DNA of 64,000 nt, taken from contig NZ_JH376422.1 of NCBI RefSeq assembly GCF_000233455.1, positions 351,597-415,596 on the forward strand. The letters run 5' to 3'. Position 1 is the stretch's first letter, and each line of letters opens with the position of its first letter. Shown piece by piece: positions 17,589 to 25,811 of this stretch. Below the pieces are notes generated by a model. It was not told where the DNA came from, did no database searches, and saw only the letters and a program-made list of their open reading frames with translations. Source of the stretch: [Clostridium] citroniae WAL-17108 (GTDB lineage: Bacteria; Bacillota; Clostridia; Lachnospirales; Lachnospiraceae). The translations under genes and the position numbers were made by a program.

Positions 17589-19099
17589 GCGCAGCCACCT
17601 CCCGTCATCAAAAGCCCTATCTCTGTCTCCGTCTTCTCACCGTGTATTCCTCCATCGTACAGCTGTCCATCGTACATTACAAGGATGCGGTCTGATACTT
17701 CCATCACCTCATTCAGCTCATGGCTTACCAGCAGGATGGCCGCTCCTGCGCCTGCCAGGCTTTCAATCTTTTTCCAGATAAATTCAATGGCACCTATGTC
17801 AATGCCCCGGGTGGGATCCTCAATGATCAGCAGACGGTTGTCCTGCAGGAACTCCCTGCCCACGATCAGTTTTTGGATATTTCCCCCTGAAAGGGTCTGT
17901 ATCTTCAGGTTGGGCGAGGATGCCTTAACATTAAAATCATGGATGATATGCTCTGTAAAGGATATGGCCTGCTTTCGCTTCAGGAGATAGCGGTTTCCAA
18001 ATCCCTTCACAATATGGTAGCCCATGATGGCGTTCTCCCACAGGGTGGCTTCCCGGTTGATGCCTTCGCTGATGCGGTCCTGGGGCACATATCCGATATG
18101 GCACATGCGGTGTTCCCGGCAGTTAAGGCCCGTGATGTCCTTTCCATCAAAGAGGACTTCCCCCCGGCTGCTGCTTCTTAGGCCGAACAGTCCCTCCACC
18201 AGCTCCTGCTGGCCGGAACCGGCCACGCCTGCAATTCCCAGAATCTCCCCCCTGCGTATTTCAAAGGAGACATCCTTTAACTTTTCCCTTCCCTCATAAT
18301 CCGGTACGGACAGATGCCTGACCTGGAGCAGCACGTCTCCCTGCTTCTTTTCTTCTTTCTGGGCAGTAAGGATGACCTCCCTTCCCACCATCATGGTGGC
18401 AAGGCCATGTTCGTCCGTCTCATCCGGTTTTACGGTATCCACATAATGTCCGTTCTTTAAGACCGTGATGCGGTCGGAGATTTCCATTACTTCCTTCAGC
18501 TTGTGGGTGATGAACAGCACGGTCTTGCCGTTTTTCACCAGAAAACGGATGGCCTCAAACAGGCCCTGGATCCCCTGGGGTGTCAGCACGGATGTGGGCT
18601 CGTCAAAGATAATGATGTCCACTCCCCGGTATAATATCTTCACGATCTCCACCTGCTGCAGCATGGAAACGGACAGGTTCTGGACCAGTTCATCCAAAGG
18701 TATGTTAAAATGATACTCCCGGCATATGTCCTCCACATGGCGGCGGGCCGCTTCCCGGTTCAGGAAAATACCCCATTTCTTCTTCTCATATCCCATCATG
18801 ATATTATCCAGCACGGTCAATTCAGGGAACAGCATAAATTCCTGGTGCACCATTCCGATGCCCGCCCTGCTGGCATCATTGGGATTCTTGAAATCCACCT
18901 TTTTCCCGTGTACAAACAGCTCCCCCTCATCCGGCCGGTACAGGCCGCTGATCACATTCATGAGCGTGCTTTTTCCAGCCCCGTTTTCCCCGATGACCGC
19001 ATGGACTGTTCCCTTCCTTACAGACAGGCTGATCCTGTCATTTGCGGTCAGACTTCCGAACCGCTTGGTTATCCCCTTTAATTCCAGCACAAAGTCCAT
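17585..19099 (-). CDS. BMP-type nucleoside ABC transporter, duplicated ATPase
   Basis: A 504-residue ATPase with two ABC domains, as in sugar and nucleoside importers of the RbsA/YufO type. The first domain has Walker A GENGAGKST near residue 38, Walker B IIIFDEPTS and a degenerate signature (LSVSMLQQ). The second has the weaker P-loop GVAGSGQQE, signature LSGGNIQK and Walker B LLIIEDPTRGID. One strong and one degenerate site is normal for this group. It lies 29 bases after the lipoprotein gene and overlaps permease 1. Confidence 0.9.
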   Translation of the reverse strand: MDFVLELKGITKRFGSLTANDRISLSVRKGTVHAVIGENGAGKSTLMNVISGLYRPDEGELFVHGKKVDFKNPNDASRAGIGMVHQEFMLFPELTVLDNIMMGYEKKKWGIFLNREAARRHVEDICREYHFNIPLDELVQNLSVSMLQQVEIVKILYRGVDIIIFDEPTSVLTPQGIQGLFEAIRFLVKNGKTVLFITHKLKEVMEISDRITVLKNGHYVDTVKPDETDEHGLATMMVGREVILTAQKEEKKQGDVLLQVRHLSVPDYEGREKLKDVSFEIRRGEILGIAGVAGSGQQELVEGLFGLRSSSRGEVLFDGKDITGLNCREHRMCHIGYVPQDRISEGINREATLWENAIMGYHIVKGFGNRYLLKRKQAISFTEHIIHDFNVKASSPNLKIQTLSGGNIQKLIVGREFLQDNRLLIIEDPTRGIDIGAIEFIWKKIESLAGAGAAILLVSHELNEVMEVSDRILVMYDGQLYDGGIHGEKTETEIGLLMTGGGCA

Positions 19100-19128
19100 A
19101 GATGCCTCCTTTATGTAACCATGGCCTG

Positions 19129-20229
19129 CTATTTAAGCAAGTCCTCCAGGTTAAGGGAACCGGATCTCACAGCTGCAAGCAGTTCGTCCAGTTCTGCCTT
19201 CACATCATCAGGAAGTTTTTCATAATCCCTGTCATCATAGATCGCTGACTGGGTCTCAATTCCGTAATTGGTCCTTCCGGCCGTGAACCTGCCTTCCTTG
19301 TAAGCGGTAAAGGAGTCAAACACAGCTCCGTTGATATCGGTTAAGGAGGACCAGAATACGCAGCTGTCAATGCCGCCCTGCCATTCATCCACGCCAATAC
19401 ATTTAATTCCCGCATCCGAACAGCCCTGGATCACGCCCAGGCCCGCCAGATTGGCTGTCTGGAAGATAATGTCGGCGCCCTGGCTGACCATGATCTTTGT
19501 CTGCTCCCCTGCCTTTACCGTATCACTGTCGTCCCCCACATAAGCGGTCTGTACCACCACATCCGGGTCCGCATATTTGGCTCCAGCCAGGTATGCGTCA
19601 CGGAACCGGTTGATGACCGGGATATCCAGGCTGCCGATCCATCCGATAGTCCCTGACTGGGTGGTCTTGGCTGCCACAAAGCCGGATACAAAGGCTGGTT
19701 CCAGGGAATCCACATACACGTTTGCCACATTGTCATACTTTGTGTCCAGGCTGCTGTCGATCAGACAGAACATGGTCTCCGGGTATTCCGGCGCCAGCTC
19801 CACAGCCACCTCATTGACCGTGTCAAACATAGTGTAGATGGGATTTGCCCCCATTTCCGCCATGGCCCTGATCTGCTCGGAATACTCAGCCTTGTCAAGC
19901 GCCTCGATCAGCTTAACCTGGGCTCCGTACTCATTTTCGATCCTCTCAAAACCGGTCCAGGTCAGGTCCGTAAAAGGAACGCCTGCCGGCGCCTCAGATA
20001 TCAGACAGGTAAACAGATCCCCGTTCTCCGGCGTCTCTGTTTTTTTTGCTTCCTCTGTTTCCCCTGCGTTCTCTGATTTACCCGCTTCCTTTCCTGCTTC
20101 CTCTGCTTTCTCGGTCTTTGCCTCGCTTGCGGCCTGTGTCTGGTCCTTGGGGGCCTCTGTCTTGCCTGCACATCCTGACAGCGCGCAGATAACGGCTGCT
20201 GCGGTTAAAAACAATTTCATCTTTCTCAT
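19129..20229 (-). CDS. BMP-family purine nucleoside-binding lipoprotein
   Basis: A 366-residue extracellular binding protein. The signal peptide ends in the lipobox LSGC, followed by a Glu/Ala/Lys-rich linker to about residue 70 and then a BMP/Med (PnrA-like) domain that binds purine nucleosides in characterised relatives. Typical segments are FVAAKTTQSGTIGWIG, GADIIFQTANLAGLGVIQ and IGVDEWQG. Its ATG overlaps the stop of the HAD gene (ATGA). Together with a methylthioadenosine phosphorylase in the same operon, a purine nucleoside or methylthioadenosine substrate is likely. Confidence 0.88.
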   Translation of the reverse strand: MRKMKLFLTAAAVICALSGCAGKTEAPKDQTQAASEAKTEKAEEAGKEAGKSENAGETEEAKKTETPENGDLFTCLISEAPAGVPFTDLTWTGFERIENEYGAQVKLIEALDKAEYSEQIRAMAEMGANPIYTMFDTVNEVAVELAPEYPETMFCLIDSSLDTKYDNVANVYVDSLEPAFVSGFVAAKTTQSGTIGWIGSLDIPVINRFRDAYLAGAKYADPDVVVQTAYVGDDSDTVKAGEQTKIMVSQGADIIFQTANLAGLGVIQGCSDAGIKCIGVDEWQGGIDSCVFWSSLTDINGAVFDSFTAYKEGRFTAGRTNYGIETQSAIYDDRDYEKLPDDVKAELDELLAAVRSGSLNLEDLLK

Positions 20230-20903
20230 ATCGTTCTCCTCCTTCGTGACTCATCAAAAATGGAACACAACTCTGTAATATCCTTTACCACACAATCCGG
20301 CGATTGTTCCACCAGGGAATCCACCGGCCAGTTTCCCGATGGCACTGCCACCGTAAACACACCTGCAGCCACTCCTGCCTCAATGTCAAAGGGAGACTCC
20401 CCAATGTACACACAGTCCTTGGGGGCTGTCCCGCAGGCTGCTGCTCCCTTTAAAATAGGCTCTGGATCCGGTTTAAAACAGGTCACATCATCCCTGGTGA
20501 CCATGAACCGTATATAGCGGTCCAGCCCCATCCGCCCTAAGATATGGGCTGCATTCTTTCTCCGCTCCGATGTAATCAGGCAGACCGGGCATCCCAGGCC
20601 CTCTATGTATTTTACAGTTTCCAGGGCTCCGTCTATGAGCCTGGCCCTCTCCATATGGATGGGGTACTGCCGTTTATACTCCTCAATAAAATCAGCTATG
20701 GTCTCTTTATCATCCGGGCTTATGTCGGTCAGGGTGGTGAGCATTACCTCCACCGGAAGCCCAAACATGCCCATGATCTCCTCTTTGGAAGGAGTCACCC
20801 TGCTTACCGTTTGAAACGCTGCCAAAAGCGCATCACAGATACAGTCCTGGGAGTGGATCAAGGTCCCGTCCAGATCCGTGAGCAGTGCCTGATATCCGGG
20901 CAT
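20226..20903 (-). CDS. HAD-family phosphatase (phosphoglycolate phosphatase-like)
   Basis: A 225-residue HAD hydrolase. Motif I is DLDGTLI with the nucleophile Asp, motif II is CLITSE, and motif III/IV are FKPDPEPIL and IGESPFDIEAGVAAG. The cap domain is helical, as in phosphoglycolate phosphatase and beta-phosphoglucomutase relatives. The start MPGYQAL at 20903 lies 14 bases after the phosphorylase stop. Sitting between phosphorylase and transporter, it may dephosphorylate ribose 1-phosphate or a methylthioribose phosphate; that is an inference. Confidence 0.75.
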   Translation of the reverse strand: MPGYQALLTDLDGTLIHSQDCICDALLAAFQTVSRVTPSKEEIMGMFGLPVEVMLTTLTDISPDDKETIADFIEEYKRQYPIHMERARLIDGALETVKYIEGLGCPVCLITSERRKNAAHILGRMGLDRYIRFMVTRDDVTCFKPDPEPILKGAAACGTAPKDCVYIGESPFDIEAGVAAGVFTVAVPSGNWPVDSLVEQSPDCVVKDITELCSIFDESRRRRTI

Positions 20904-20917
20904 CCCTACTCCACCCC

Positions 20918-21697
20918 TCACTTTTTTAAGATCGCATGGTCCAGCGCGTGGCTGCACGGGCAATCCCTGTCATCTGAAAGGGTGGGGATGGCCAGGTACA
21001 GCACCTGCTTAAAATCCTCTATTCCCTGTTTCAGCAGCCTTGGGAAATCGTCCGCCTCGATCTGCTCTCCCAGGCACCAGTTAGTGGGAACACAGATATG
21101 GGCATAACAGATTGCCGCCTCCCTGGCAAACACGGCCTCAGGCAGAGTGGTCATCCCAATGAGGTCAGCTCCCAGCTTTCTGAACATTTTCAGTTCAAAC
21201 GGCGTCTCAAATCTGAGTCCCTCATTGACAAAGATCACGGCCTGGTCGTGGACATGTCCGGGCTTTACCTGGTTGGCCGCCTGGATCAATGCCTTTCTTA
21301 AGTCCGGGCAATAGGCCGGCGTCATGTCCACATGGTATGCCTCCACCTCATCATCATACAAAGAACGTGGGAACCTTCTGGTCCAGTCGCAGAAGTCATG
21401 GGGGATCACCAGGCTGCCCAGCTCAATGTCCGGGTTGCTGCTTCCCACGCAGTTGGTCGCCAGTATCTGCTCCACTCCCAGCTCCTTAAACGCCCATATG
21501 TTGGCCCTGTAATTAATGCGCGGCACAATGATTTTGTGCTCCTCCCCGTGACGCGGGAGGAAATAAACCTTGCGTCCCTGGATCATTCCCTCAAAGATTT
21601 CTGAAGAACGCCCATATTTATTATTATGGACAAACATCCTGGGGTTTTCCAGAAGCTCATAAAATCCGCTGCCTCCGATAATTCCTACTGGTTTCAT
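20918..21697 (-). CDS. S-methyl-5'-thioadenosine phosphorylase / purine nucleoside phosphorylase
   Basis: A 259-residue MTAP/PNP-family enzyme that splits a purine nucleoside with phosphate. The glycine-rich phosphate site GIIGGSGFY is at the N-terminus, followed by FLPRHGEEH and RINYRANIWA (phosphate and dimer contacts), NEGLRFETPFE and the base-binding GMTTLPEAVFAREA. The start MKPVGII at 21697 has AGGAGAAAAACAA in front. It is the first gene of the salvage operon and is preceded by a hairpin and a LacI-type operator. Confidence 0.87.
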   Translation of the reverse strand: MKPVGIIGGSGFYELLENPRMFVHNNKYGRSSEIFEGMIQGRKVYFLPRHGEEHKIIVPRINYRANIWAFKELGVEQILATNCVGSSNPDIELGSLVIPHDFCDWTRRFPRSLYDDEVEAYHVDMTPAYCPDLRKALIQAANQVKPGHVHDQAVIFVNEGLRFETPFELKMFRKLGADLIGMTTLPEAVFAREAAICYAHICVPTNWCLGEQIEADDFPRLLKQGIEDFKQVLYLAIPTLSDDRDCPCSHALDHAILKK

Positions 21698-21720
21698 TTG
21701 TTTTTCTCCTTTTCCCTTTT

Positions 21721-21749
21721 GTTTACTCTCGGGATCTCCGGGGGTAAAC
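21721..21749 (-). repeat. GTAC-type hairpin upstream of the phosphorylase gene
   Basis: Arms GTTTAC/GTAAAC bracket a CCGG..CCCG interior. Length (29 bp), internal CGGAG, and distance to the AAAAGGAGAAAA ribosome site match the proC element at 5858-5886. Confidence 0.65.
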
Positions 21750-21764
21750 TTATATTTTTTGAAA

Positions 21765-21780
21765 CTGAAATCGTTTTCAG
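21765..21780 (-). promoter_or_regulatory. LacI-type operator before the salvage operon
   Basis: Palindrome CTGAAAACGATTTCAG (minus strand) with the central CG typical of LacI/GalR-family sites. A near-identical palindrome lies at 22959-22974 before the lacI-type gene. Confidence 0.75.
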
Positions 21781-21832
21781 TTCCTGTAAAAAAAATGTTG
21801 TCCCTATCCTGACCACATTTTTTTACTGTCAT

Positions 21833-21884
21833 GTAAAAGGGAAGTCCCCCTGGACTCCCCAGGAGCGCGTATGAGCACGCTCCT
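21833..21884 (-). terminator. Terminator pair after the lacI-type gene
   Basis: First hairpin AGGAGCG/CGCTCCT (21861-21884), then a stem GGGGAGTCC/GGACTTCCC (21839-21860) followed on the minus strand by TTTTAC. They separate lacI from the salvage-operon promoter region. Confidence 0.7.
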
Positions 21885-21913
21885 GTCCGTCTTTGTGGAT
21901 ATGCCGCCTTTCC

Positions 21914-22933
21914 TCACAGCGAGGGAGCGCATACCGATGTCCGTTCAATAAAGTTTAATTCCAGGGCCTCCACCCGGGCCCCGGCGCGTTTTCCCGACTG
22001 TTCCATCCTGTTTAGCAGCAGTTTTACCGCACAGCTTGCAATCGCTGATGTATCCAGACGGAAGCTGGTGATCCCATGGCGGGCAAATGCCTGCACATCC
22101 TCATCACACTCCTCAAAACCAATCATCGAGATATCCCCTCCCGGCGTCATCCCATGATTCCTCACCGCCTCCAGGACACCTGTGGTCAGCGTATTATTCC
22201 CAGCTATGATGGCCGTGGGAGGATCCGGCAGTTCAAGAAGCCTTGACGCATACCGTATACCGGCTTCCGTCTTCCAGCAGTCCTGTATAAAATACTCCTC
22301 CCTCCAGGGCAGCCCATGGGCCTGGAGCCCATCCCTAAATCCCCGGATCCGCTCCTCCGCTATGCCGTGTCCCTCTGCTCCCACAAGAAAGGCGATCTTA
22401 TTATGTCCATGTCGGATCAGATACTCTGTACCCTGGTACAGGGCCTCGTAATTCCGGTTCATTACGCAGTCTATGGTTGTATTCCCCTCAAAATAGCGGT
22501 CGATCAGCACCATGGGTTTCTTAACATTCTGCAACGGTGACAGTTCCTTTAAGGAGGTGGCATCCAATATCCCGTCAGCCATCTGGCAGATGGAGCTTCC
22601 CAGAAAGCTGCACTCCTCATCTGCGGACTCTGTTGTATATACAACCACATAATAGCCATATTTCTTCATTTCCTGGATAACCGTGTTGATCAGTTGGGTA
22701 AAAAAATGATTATCAATGATGGGCACGATCACCACCACCACCTGGCTCCTGCCCCGTACCATGGCCTTTGCCGTAAAATCAGGCACATAGTGGAGTTCGT
22801 CAATGGCTTTCTGAACCCGTTCCTTTACCTCTGAATTGATCCACTTATAGTCGTTGAGTACACGTGAGACGGTGGCCGGTGATACACTGGCATATTCAGC
22901 CACATCCTTAATTGTGATTTTCCCCTTTTTCAT
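21914..22933 (-). CDS. LacI-family transcriptional regulator
   Basis: A 339-residue LacI/GalR regulator. The N-terminal helix-turn-helix and hinge (ITIKDVAEYASVSPATVSRV) is followed by a periplasmic-binding-protein-like effector domain (VVVVIVPIIDNHFFTQLI, AIIAGNNTLTTGVLEA, GFEECDE). The ATG at 22933 is used; a GTG two codons upstream (22939) is also possible with the same GAGGAAG site. It has its own promoter with an operator just downstream, implying autoregulation, and probably controls the neighbouring salvage operon. The ligand is likely a nucleoside or related sugar, by context only. Confidence 0.88.
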   Translation of the reverse strand: MKKGKITIKDVAEYASVSPATVSRVLNDYKWINSEVKERVQKAIDELHYVPDFTAKAMVRGRSQVVVVIVPIIDNHFFTQLINTVIQEMKKYGYYVVVYTTESADEECSFLGSSICQMADGILDATSLKELSPLQNVKKPMVLIDRYFEGNTTIDCVMNRNYEALYQGTEYLIRHGHNKIAFLVGAEGHGIAEERIRGFRDGLQAHGLPWREEYFIQDCWKTEAGIRYASRLLELPDPPTAIIAGNNTLTTGVLEAVRNHGMTPGGDISMIGFEECDEDVQAFARHGITSFRLDTSAIASCAVKLLLNRMEQSGKRAGARVEALELNFIERTSVCAPSL

Positions 22934-22958
22934 GTGCACTTCTTCCTCTTTTCTGCAG

Positions 22959-22974
22959 CTGAAATCCTTTTCAG
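22959..22974 (-). promoter_or_regulatory. LacI-type operator before lacI-type gene
   Basis: Palindrome CTGAAAAGGATTTCAG (minus strand), sharing both 6-base arms with the site at 21765-21780. It begins 7 bases past the -10 box, a position where bound repressor would block transcription. Confidence 0.72.
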
Positions 22975-22981
22975 TATAGCA

Positions 22982-23010
22982 ATATTACCATATATTTTTT
23001 GTTTTTGCAA
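22982..23010 (-). promoter_or_regulatory. Promoter of the lacI-type gene
   Basis: Minus-strand TTGCAA (23005-23010), 17-base spacer, TAATAT (22982-22987). Confidence 0.65.
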
Positions 23011-23044
23011 TACTGTACCTTTATTTTCCCGCATAAAATAATCC

Positions 23045-23581
23045 CTATCGCGTGTCGGAAAGATCCCTTTTTACTTCCCTGATCCAGTCCTCGACTGCTA
23101 AGGCCAGGATCTGCTGCTGCTTTAAGACAGCCATACCTGTTCTTGGGATCACAGGCTCCCCCTCTTTCATGCTTACATTTTCTTCCAAATATGTTTTCAA
23201 GGTTTTTATATTGTCCTCAATCTTTTCCAGGCAGGCTTTCTGTTTCTCCGGTGTGATACTGTCCAGGTTCACCATCACAGCATTAAAATCCAGGAAAATG
23301 TGTATGGGCTTGGAGGCAATCTCCTCCATAAGGTGTTCAAATTCCCTGTTCCCCTGTTCCGTCAGGGAATAGACCGCCTTCTCGGCCATCCTGCCCTCCT
23401 TTACCATGCTGCTTGTGATATATCCCTTCTCCTCCAGCTGGATCACCTTTTTATAAATGGAAGGCGTGCTGATCTTCACCCACCTGGATATATTGCGGTA
23501 CTCCACTAATTTCTGGATATCGTAGGCACTCAAAGACTCCTTTTTTAACATTCCCAACACGATCAGATCAATAGTCGCCAT
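23045..23581 (-). CDS. PadR-family transcriptional regulator
   Basis: A 178-residue PadR-type regulator. The winged-helix domain covers residues 1-90 (LIVLGMLKKESLSAYDIQKL, STPSIYKKVIQLEEKGYI) and a long helical C-terminal half serves dimerisation. The start MATIDLI at 23581 is preceded by AAAGGAGGAAATT. It is divergent from a MATE efflux gene, and two identical palindromes cover both promoters, the usual layout for a PadR repressor of a multidrug pump. Confidence 0.87.
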   Translation of the reverse strand: MATIDLIVLGMLKKESLSAYDIQKLVEYRNISRWVKISTPSIYKKVIQLEEKGYITSSMVKEGRMAEKAVYSLTEQGNREFEHLMEEIASKPIHIFLDFNAVMVNLDSITPEKQKACLEKIEDNIKTLKTYLEENVSMKEGEPVIPRTGMAVLKQQQILALAVEDWIREVKRDLSDTR

Positions 23582-23598
23582 AATTTCCTCCTTTAACC

Positions 23599-23627
23599 TT
23601 GACATATACTATAATTTATAGTAGTAT
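23599..23627 (+). promoter_or_regulatory. Promoter of the MATE gene
   Basis: TTGACA (23599-23604), 17-base spacer, TAGTAT (23622-23627). The spacer is filled by palindrome 1. Confidence 0.65.
23607..23623. promoter_or_regulatory. PadR operator 1
   Basis: 17-bp palindrome TACTATAATTTATAGTA with perfect 8-bp arms, lying between -35 and -10 of the MATE promoter. An identical copy stands at 23646-23662, 39 bp away. Confidence 0.72.
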
Positions 23628-23645
23628 TTATTCCGTTGCTTTAAA

Positions 23646-23662
23646 TACTATAATTTATAGTA
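23646..23662. promoter_or_regulatory. PadR operator 2
   Basis: Second identical copy of the 17-bp palindrome. It overlaps the -10 box of the padR promoter on the minus strand. Confidence 0.72.
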
Positions 23663-23685
23663 CTTTATTTCACAATCTATGTCAA
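23657..23685 (-). promoter_or_regulatory. Promoter of the padR gene
   Basis: Minus-strand TTGACA (23680-23685), 17-base spacer, TACTAT (23657-23662), overlapping operator 2. Confidence 0.68.
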
Positions 23686-23703
23686 GGGAAAGGACAGAAT
23701 AGT

Positions 23704-25143
23704 ATGAATCACAGGAACGAACATGAAGGAGCGGTCATGAAGGAAAAAAACAGGAAATCAGAAAACATGGAATCAGAAAACAGAAAAACAGGAAACAGAA
23801 AAACAGAATTGCTGGGGAATGCGCCCATTCCCAAAGCCCTCTTGGCAATGGGGCTTCCCACCATGATCGGTATGATGATCAACGCATTATACAATCTGGT
23901 GGACGCCTTTTTTGTGGGAGGACTGGGAACCAGCCAGATGGGGGCCATATCAGTTGCCTTTCCCCTGGGGCAGGTGGTGGTGGGCCTGGGTCTGCTGTTT
24001 GGAAATGGGGCGGCATCCTATATTTCCAGGCTGCTGGGACGCGGGGATAAGGACACGGCGGATCAGGTTGCCAGCACCGCTCTGTACAGCAGCATCCTGG
24101 CAGGCGCTTTGATGATCCTCCTCACCCTGATCTTTCTCACCCCCATTCTCAGGCTTTTGGGCGCGACCCAAAGCATACTGCCCTATGCCCTTACCTATGG
24201 GGGTATCTATGTCACTTTCTCTATTTTTAATGTGTTTAATGTAACCATGAACAACATTGTCACCAGCGAAGGCTCTGCAAAGACCACCATGTGCGCCCTT
24301 CTCTCAGGAGCGGTCCTGAATATGGTCCTGGACCCGGTCTTTATCTATGGACTTGATTTAGGCGTGGCAGGCGCCGCCATTGCCACCGCCCTGTCACAGG
24401 TCATCTCCTCACTGGTCTATCTGGCCTATATACTTTGCAAAAAAAGCATGTTTACCTTCCGTCCCAGCCAATGCCGTTACTCCCCGCAGATCATGTCTGA
24501 AATCTTAAAGATCGGCGTTCCCACCCTGGTATTCCAGCTGCTGACCGGCCTTTCCATCACTCTGATCAACATGCAGGCAAAGGAATACGGGGACTCGGTA
24601 ATCGCCGGGATGGGGGCTGTCACAAGGATCATTTCCATGGGGAGCCTGATGGTATTCGGTTTTCTAAAAGGCTTCCAGCCCATTGCGGGATACAGCTACG
24701 GGGCAAAGAAATATGATCGTCTGCGTCAGGCGATCCGTACATCCATTCTCTGGTCAACCATCTTCTGCACCGTGTATGGACTGGCCATGGCCGTCTTCCC
24801 CACAGCGGTCATTTCCCAATTCACAAAAGGGGATATGGAAATGATCCAGGCCGGACAAAAAGCCCTGCGCGCAAACGGGCTGTCCTTTCTGCTTTTTGGT
24901 TACTACACGGTCTATTCCTCGCTCTTTCTTGCCCTTGGAAAAGCCAGAGAAGGCTTTATCCTTGGCGCCTGCAGGCAGGGGATCTGCTTTGTCCCAATCA
25001 TCTTAGCACTCCCCGCCCTTTGGGGAATAAACGGCATTCTCTACGCACAGCCGGCAGCTGACATCATCTCTGCCATTATTGCCGTGGCCATGTCTGTACG
25101 TCTGCACAGGGAGCCTTTTTATGCCATACCCTCAAATATCTGA
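23704..25143 (+). CDS. MATE-family multidrug efflux transporter
   Basis: A 479-residue membrane protein with twelve expected helices in two homologous halves, the MATE fold that exports cationic drugs with Na+ or H+. Characteristic segments are MGLPTMIGMMINALYNLVDAFFVG in the first half (with the following GTSQMGAISVAFP), NVTMNNIVTSEG, and the matching second-half GMGAVTRIISMG and FQPIAGYSYGAKKYDR. The hydrophilic N-terminus carries Glu/Asn/Lys-rich short repeats. The start at 23704 is preferred; an ATG at 23737 also has a good AAGGAG site. The 3' end overlaps the convergent TOPRIM-like gene by 25 bases. Confidence 0.88.
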   Translation: MNHRNEHEGAVMKEKNRKSENMESENRKTGNRKTELLGNAPIPKALLAMGLPTMIGMMINALYNLVDAFFVGGLGTSQMGAISVAFPLGQVVVGLGLLFGNGAASYISRLLGRGDKDTADQVASTALYSSILAGALMILLTLIFLTPILRLLGATQSILPYALTYGGIYVTFSIFNVFNVTMNNIVTSEGSAKTTMCALLSGAVLNMVLDPVFIYGLDLGVAGAAIATALSQVISSLVYLAYILCKKSMFTFRPSQCRYSPQIMSEILKIGVPTLVFQLLTGLSITLINMQAKEYGDSVIAGMGAVTRIISMGSLMVFGFLKGFQPIAGYSYGAKKYDRLRQAIRTSILWSTIFCTVYGLAMAVFPTAVISQFTKGDMEMIQAGQKALRANGLSFLLFGYYTVYSSLFLALGKAREGFILGACRQGICFVPIILALPALWGINGILYAQPAADIISAIIAVAMSVRLHREPFYAIPSNI

Positions 25144-25811
25144 TGCATATTAGTGTGGCGCTGCAATGAGTTTAAATCCTCCTCAATAAACTTCCAGGTA
25201 TCTTGATAGGTGCCTGGAACAGCCACCTGCTGTTCCGACAGGAATGCGATAAAATCCTCCGGATTCTGCTCATATTTATCCGCAAACTCATCTGACATTT
25301 CTTCCTTTTCCTCATTGGTAAAATCCTTTAATTCATTGAACAGCACATGCTCCAGGTTACAGGAATTATAGTAGATATTGTATGGGATGGCGCCGATCTT
25401 TCCGGTCTTATACAGCTTAAAAAGTATTTCCGACTTCTTGTGGTTGCGGTCCAAAATAGCCTCCCTGGACCTTGTCTCTATGTGGTCCTCATAGTATGTG
25501 ATGGAATCCACGTCCGCAGGCCATACGCACTCGTCACTGATAAAAACACCGTCCGTGTCCGCAAGATGGATGATCTTAATAAAGTCCGAGGTTTTGTACC
25601 TGTATTTTTCCTTCAGCGTGCTTACCAAGTCGTTTATCTTCCTGATGATGTTATCCATACTTACATAGTCCCTGGTTGTTATGTCCCCGTGCACAACCAC
25701 AAACTGTATCTGTTCATTTGAAAAATACTCCTTCATCACGGAACCGATGACAGCCTCATCGCTGGAGCCTTCCACAATAAATGCTATGACCTTTTTTTCC
25801 TTATTTTCCAT
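25119..25811 (-). CDS. TOPRIM-like protein, partner of an AAA15 ATPase
   Basis: A 230-residue soluble protein. The N-terminus reads as a TOPRIM-type core: a beta strand with catalytic-type Glu (FIVEGSSDEA, Glu14) and a later DxD motif (IHLADTDGVF, Asp85/Asp87). Such Glu...DxD sets bind metal in OLD-type nucleases and topoisomerases. The rest is charged and shows no motif I recognise. It overlaps the upstream ATPase gene by 11 bases, so the two proteins are probably made together. ATPase plus TOPRIM pairs include known anti-phage systems (OLD/Gabija/PARIS types); membership here is inference. Confidence 0.6.
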   Translation of the reverse strand: MENKEKKVIAFIVEGSSDEAVIGSVMKEYFSNEQIQFVVVHGDITTRDYVSMDNIIRKINDLVSTLKEKYRYKTSDFIKIIHLADTDGVFISDECVWPADVDSITYYEDHIETRSREAILDRNHKKSEILFKLYKTGKIGAIPYNIYYNSCNLEHVLFNELKDFTNEEKEEMSDEFADKYEQNPEDFIAFLSEQQVAVPGTYQDTWKFIEEDLNSLQRHTNMHQIFEGMA

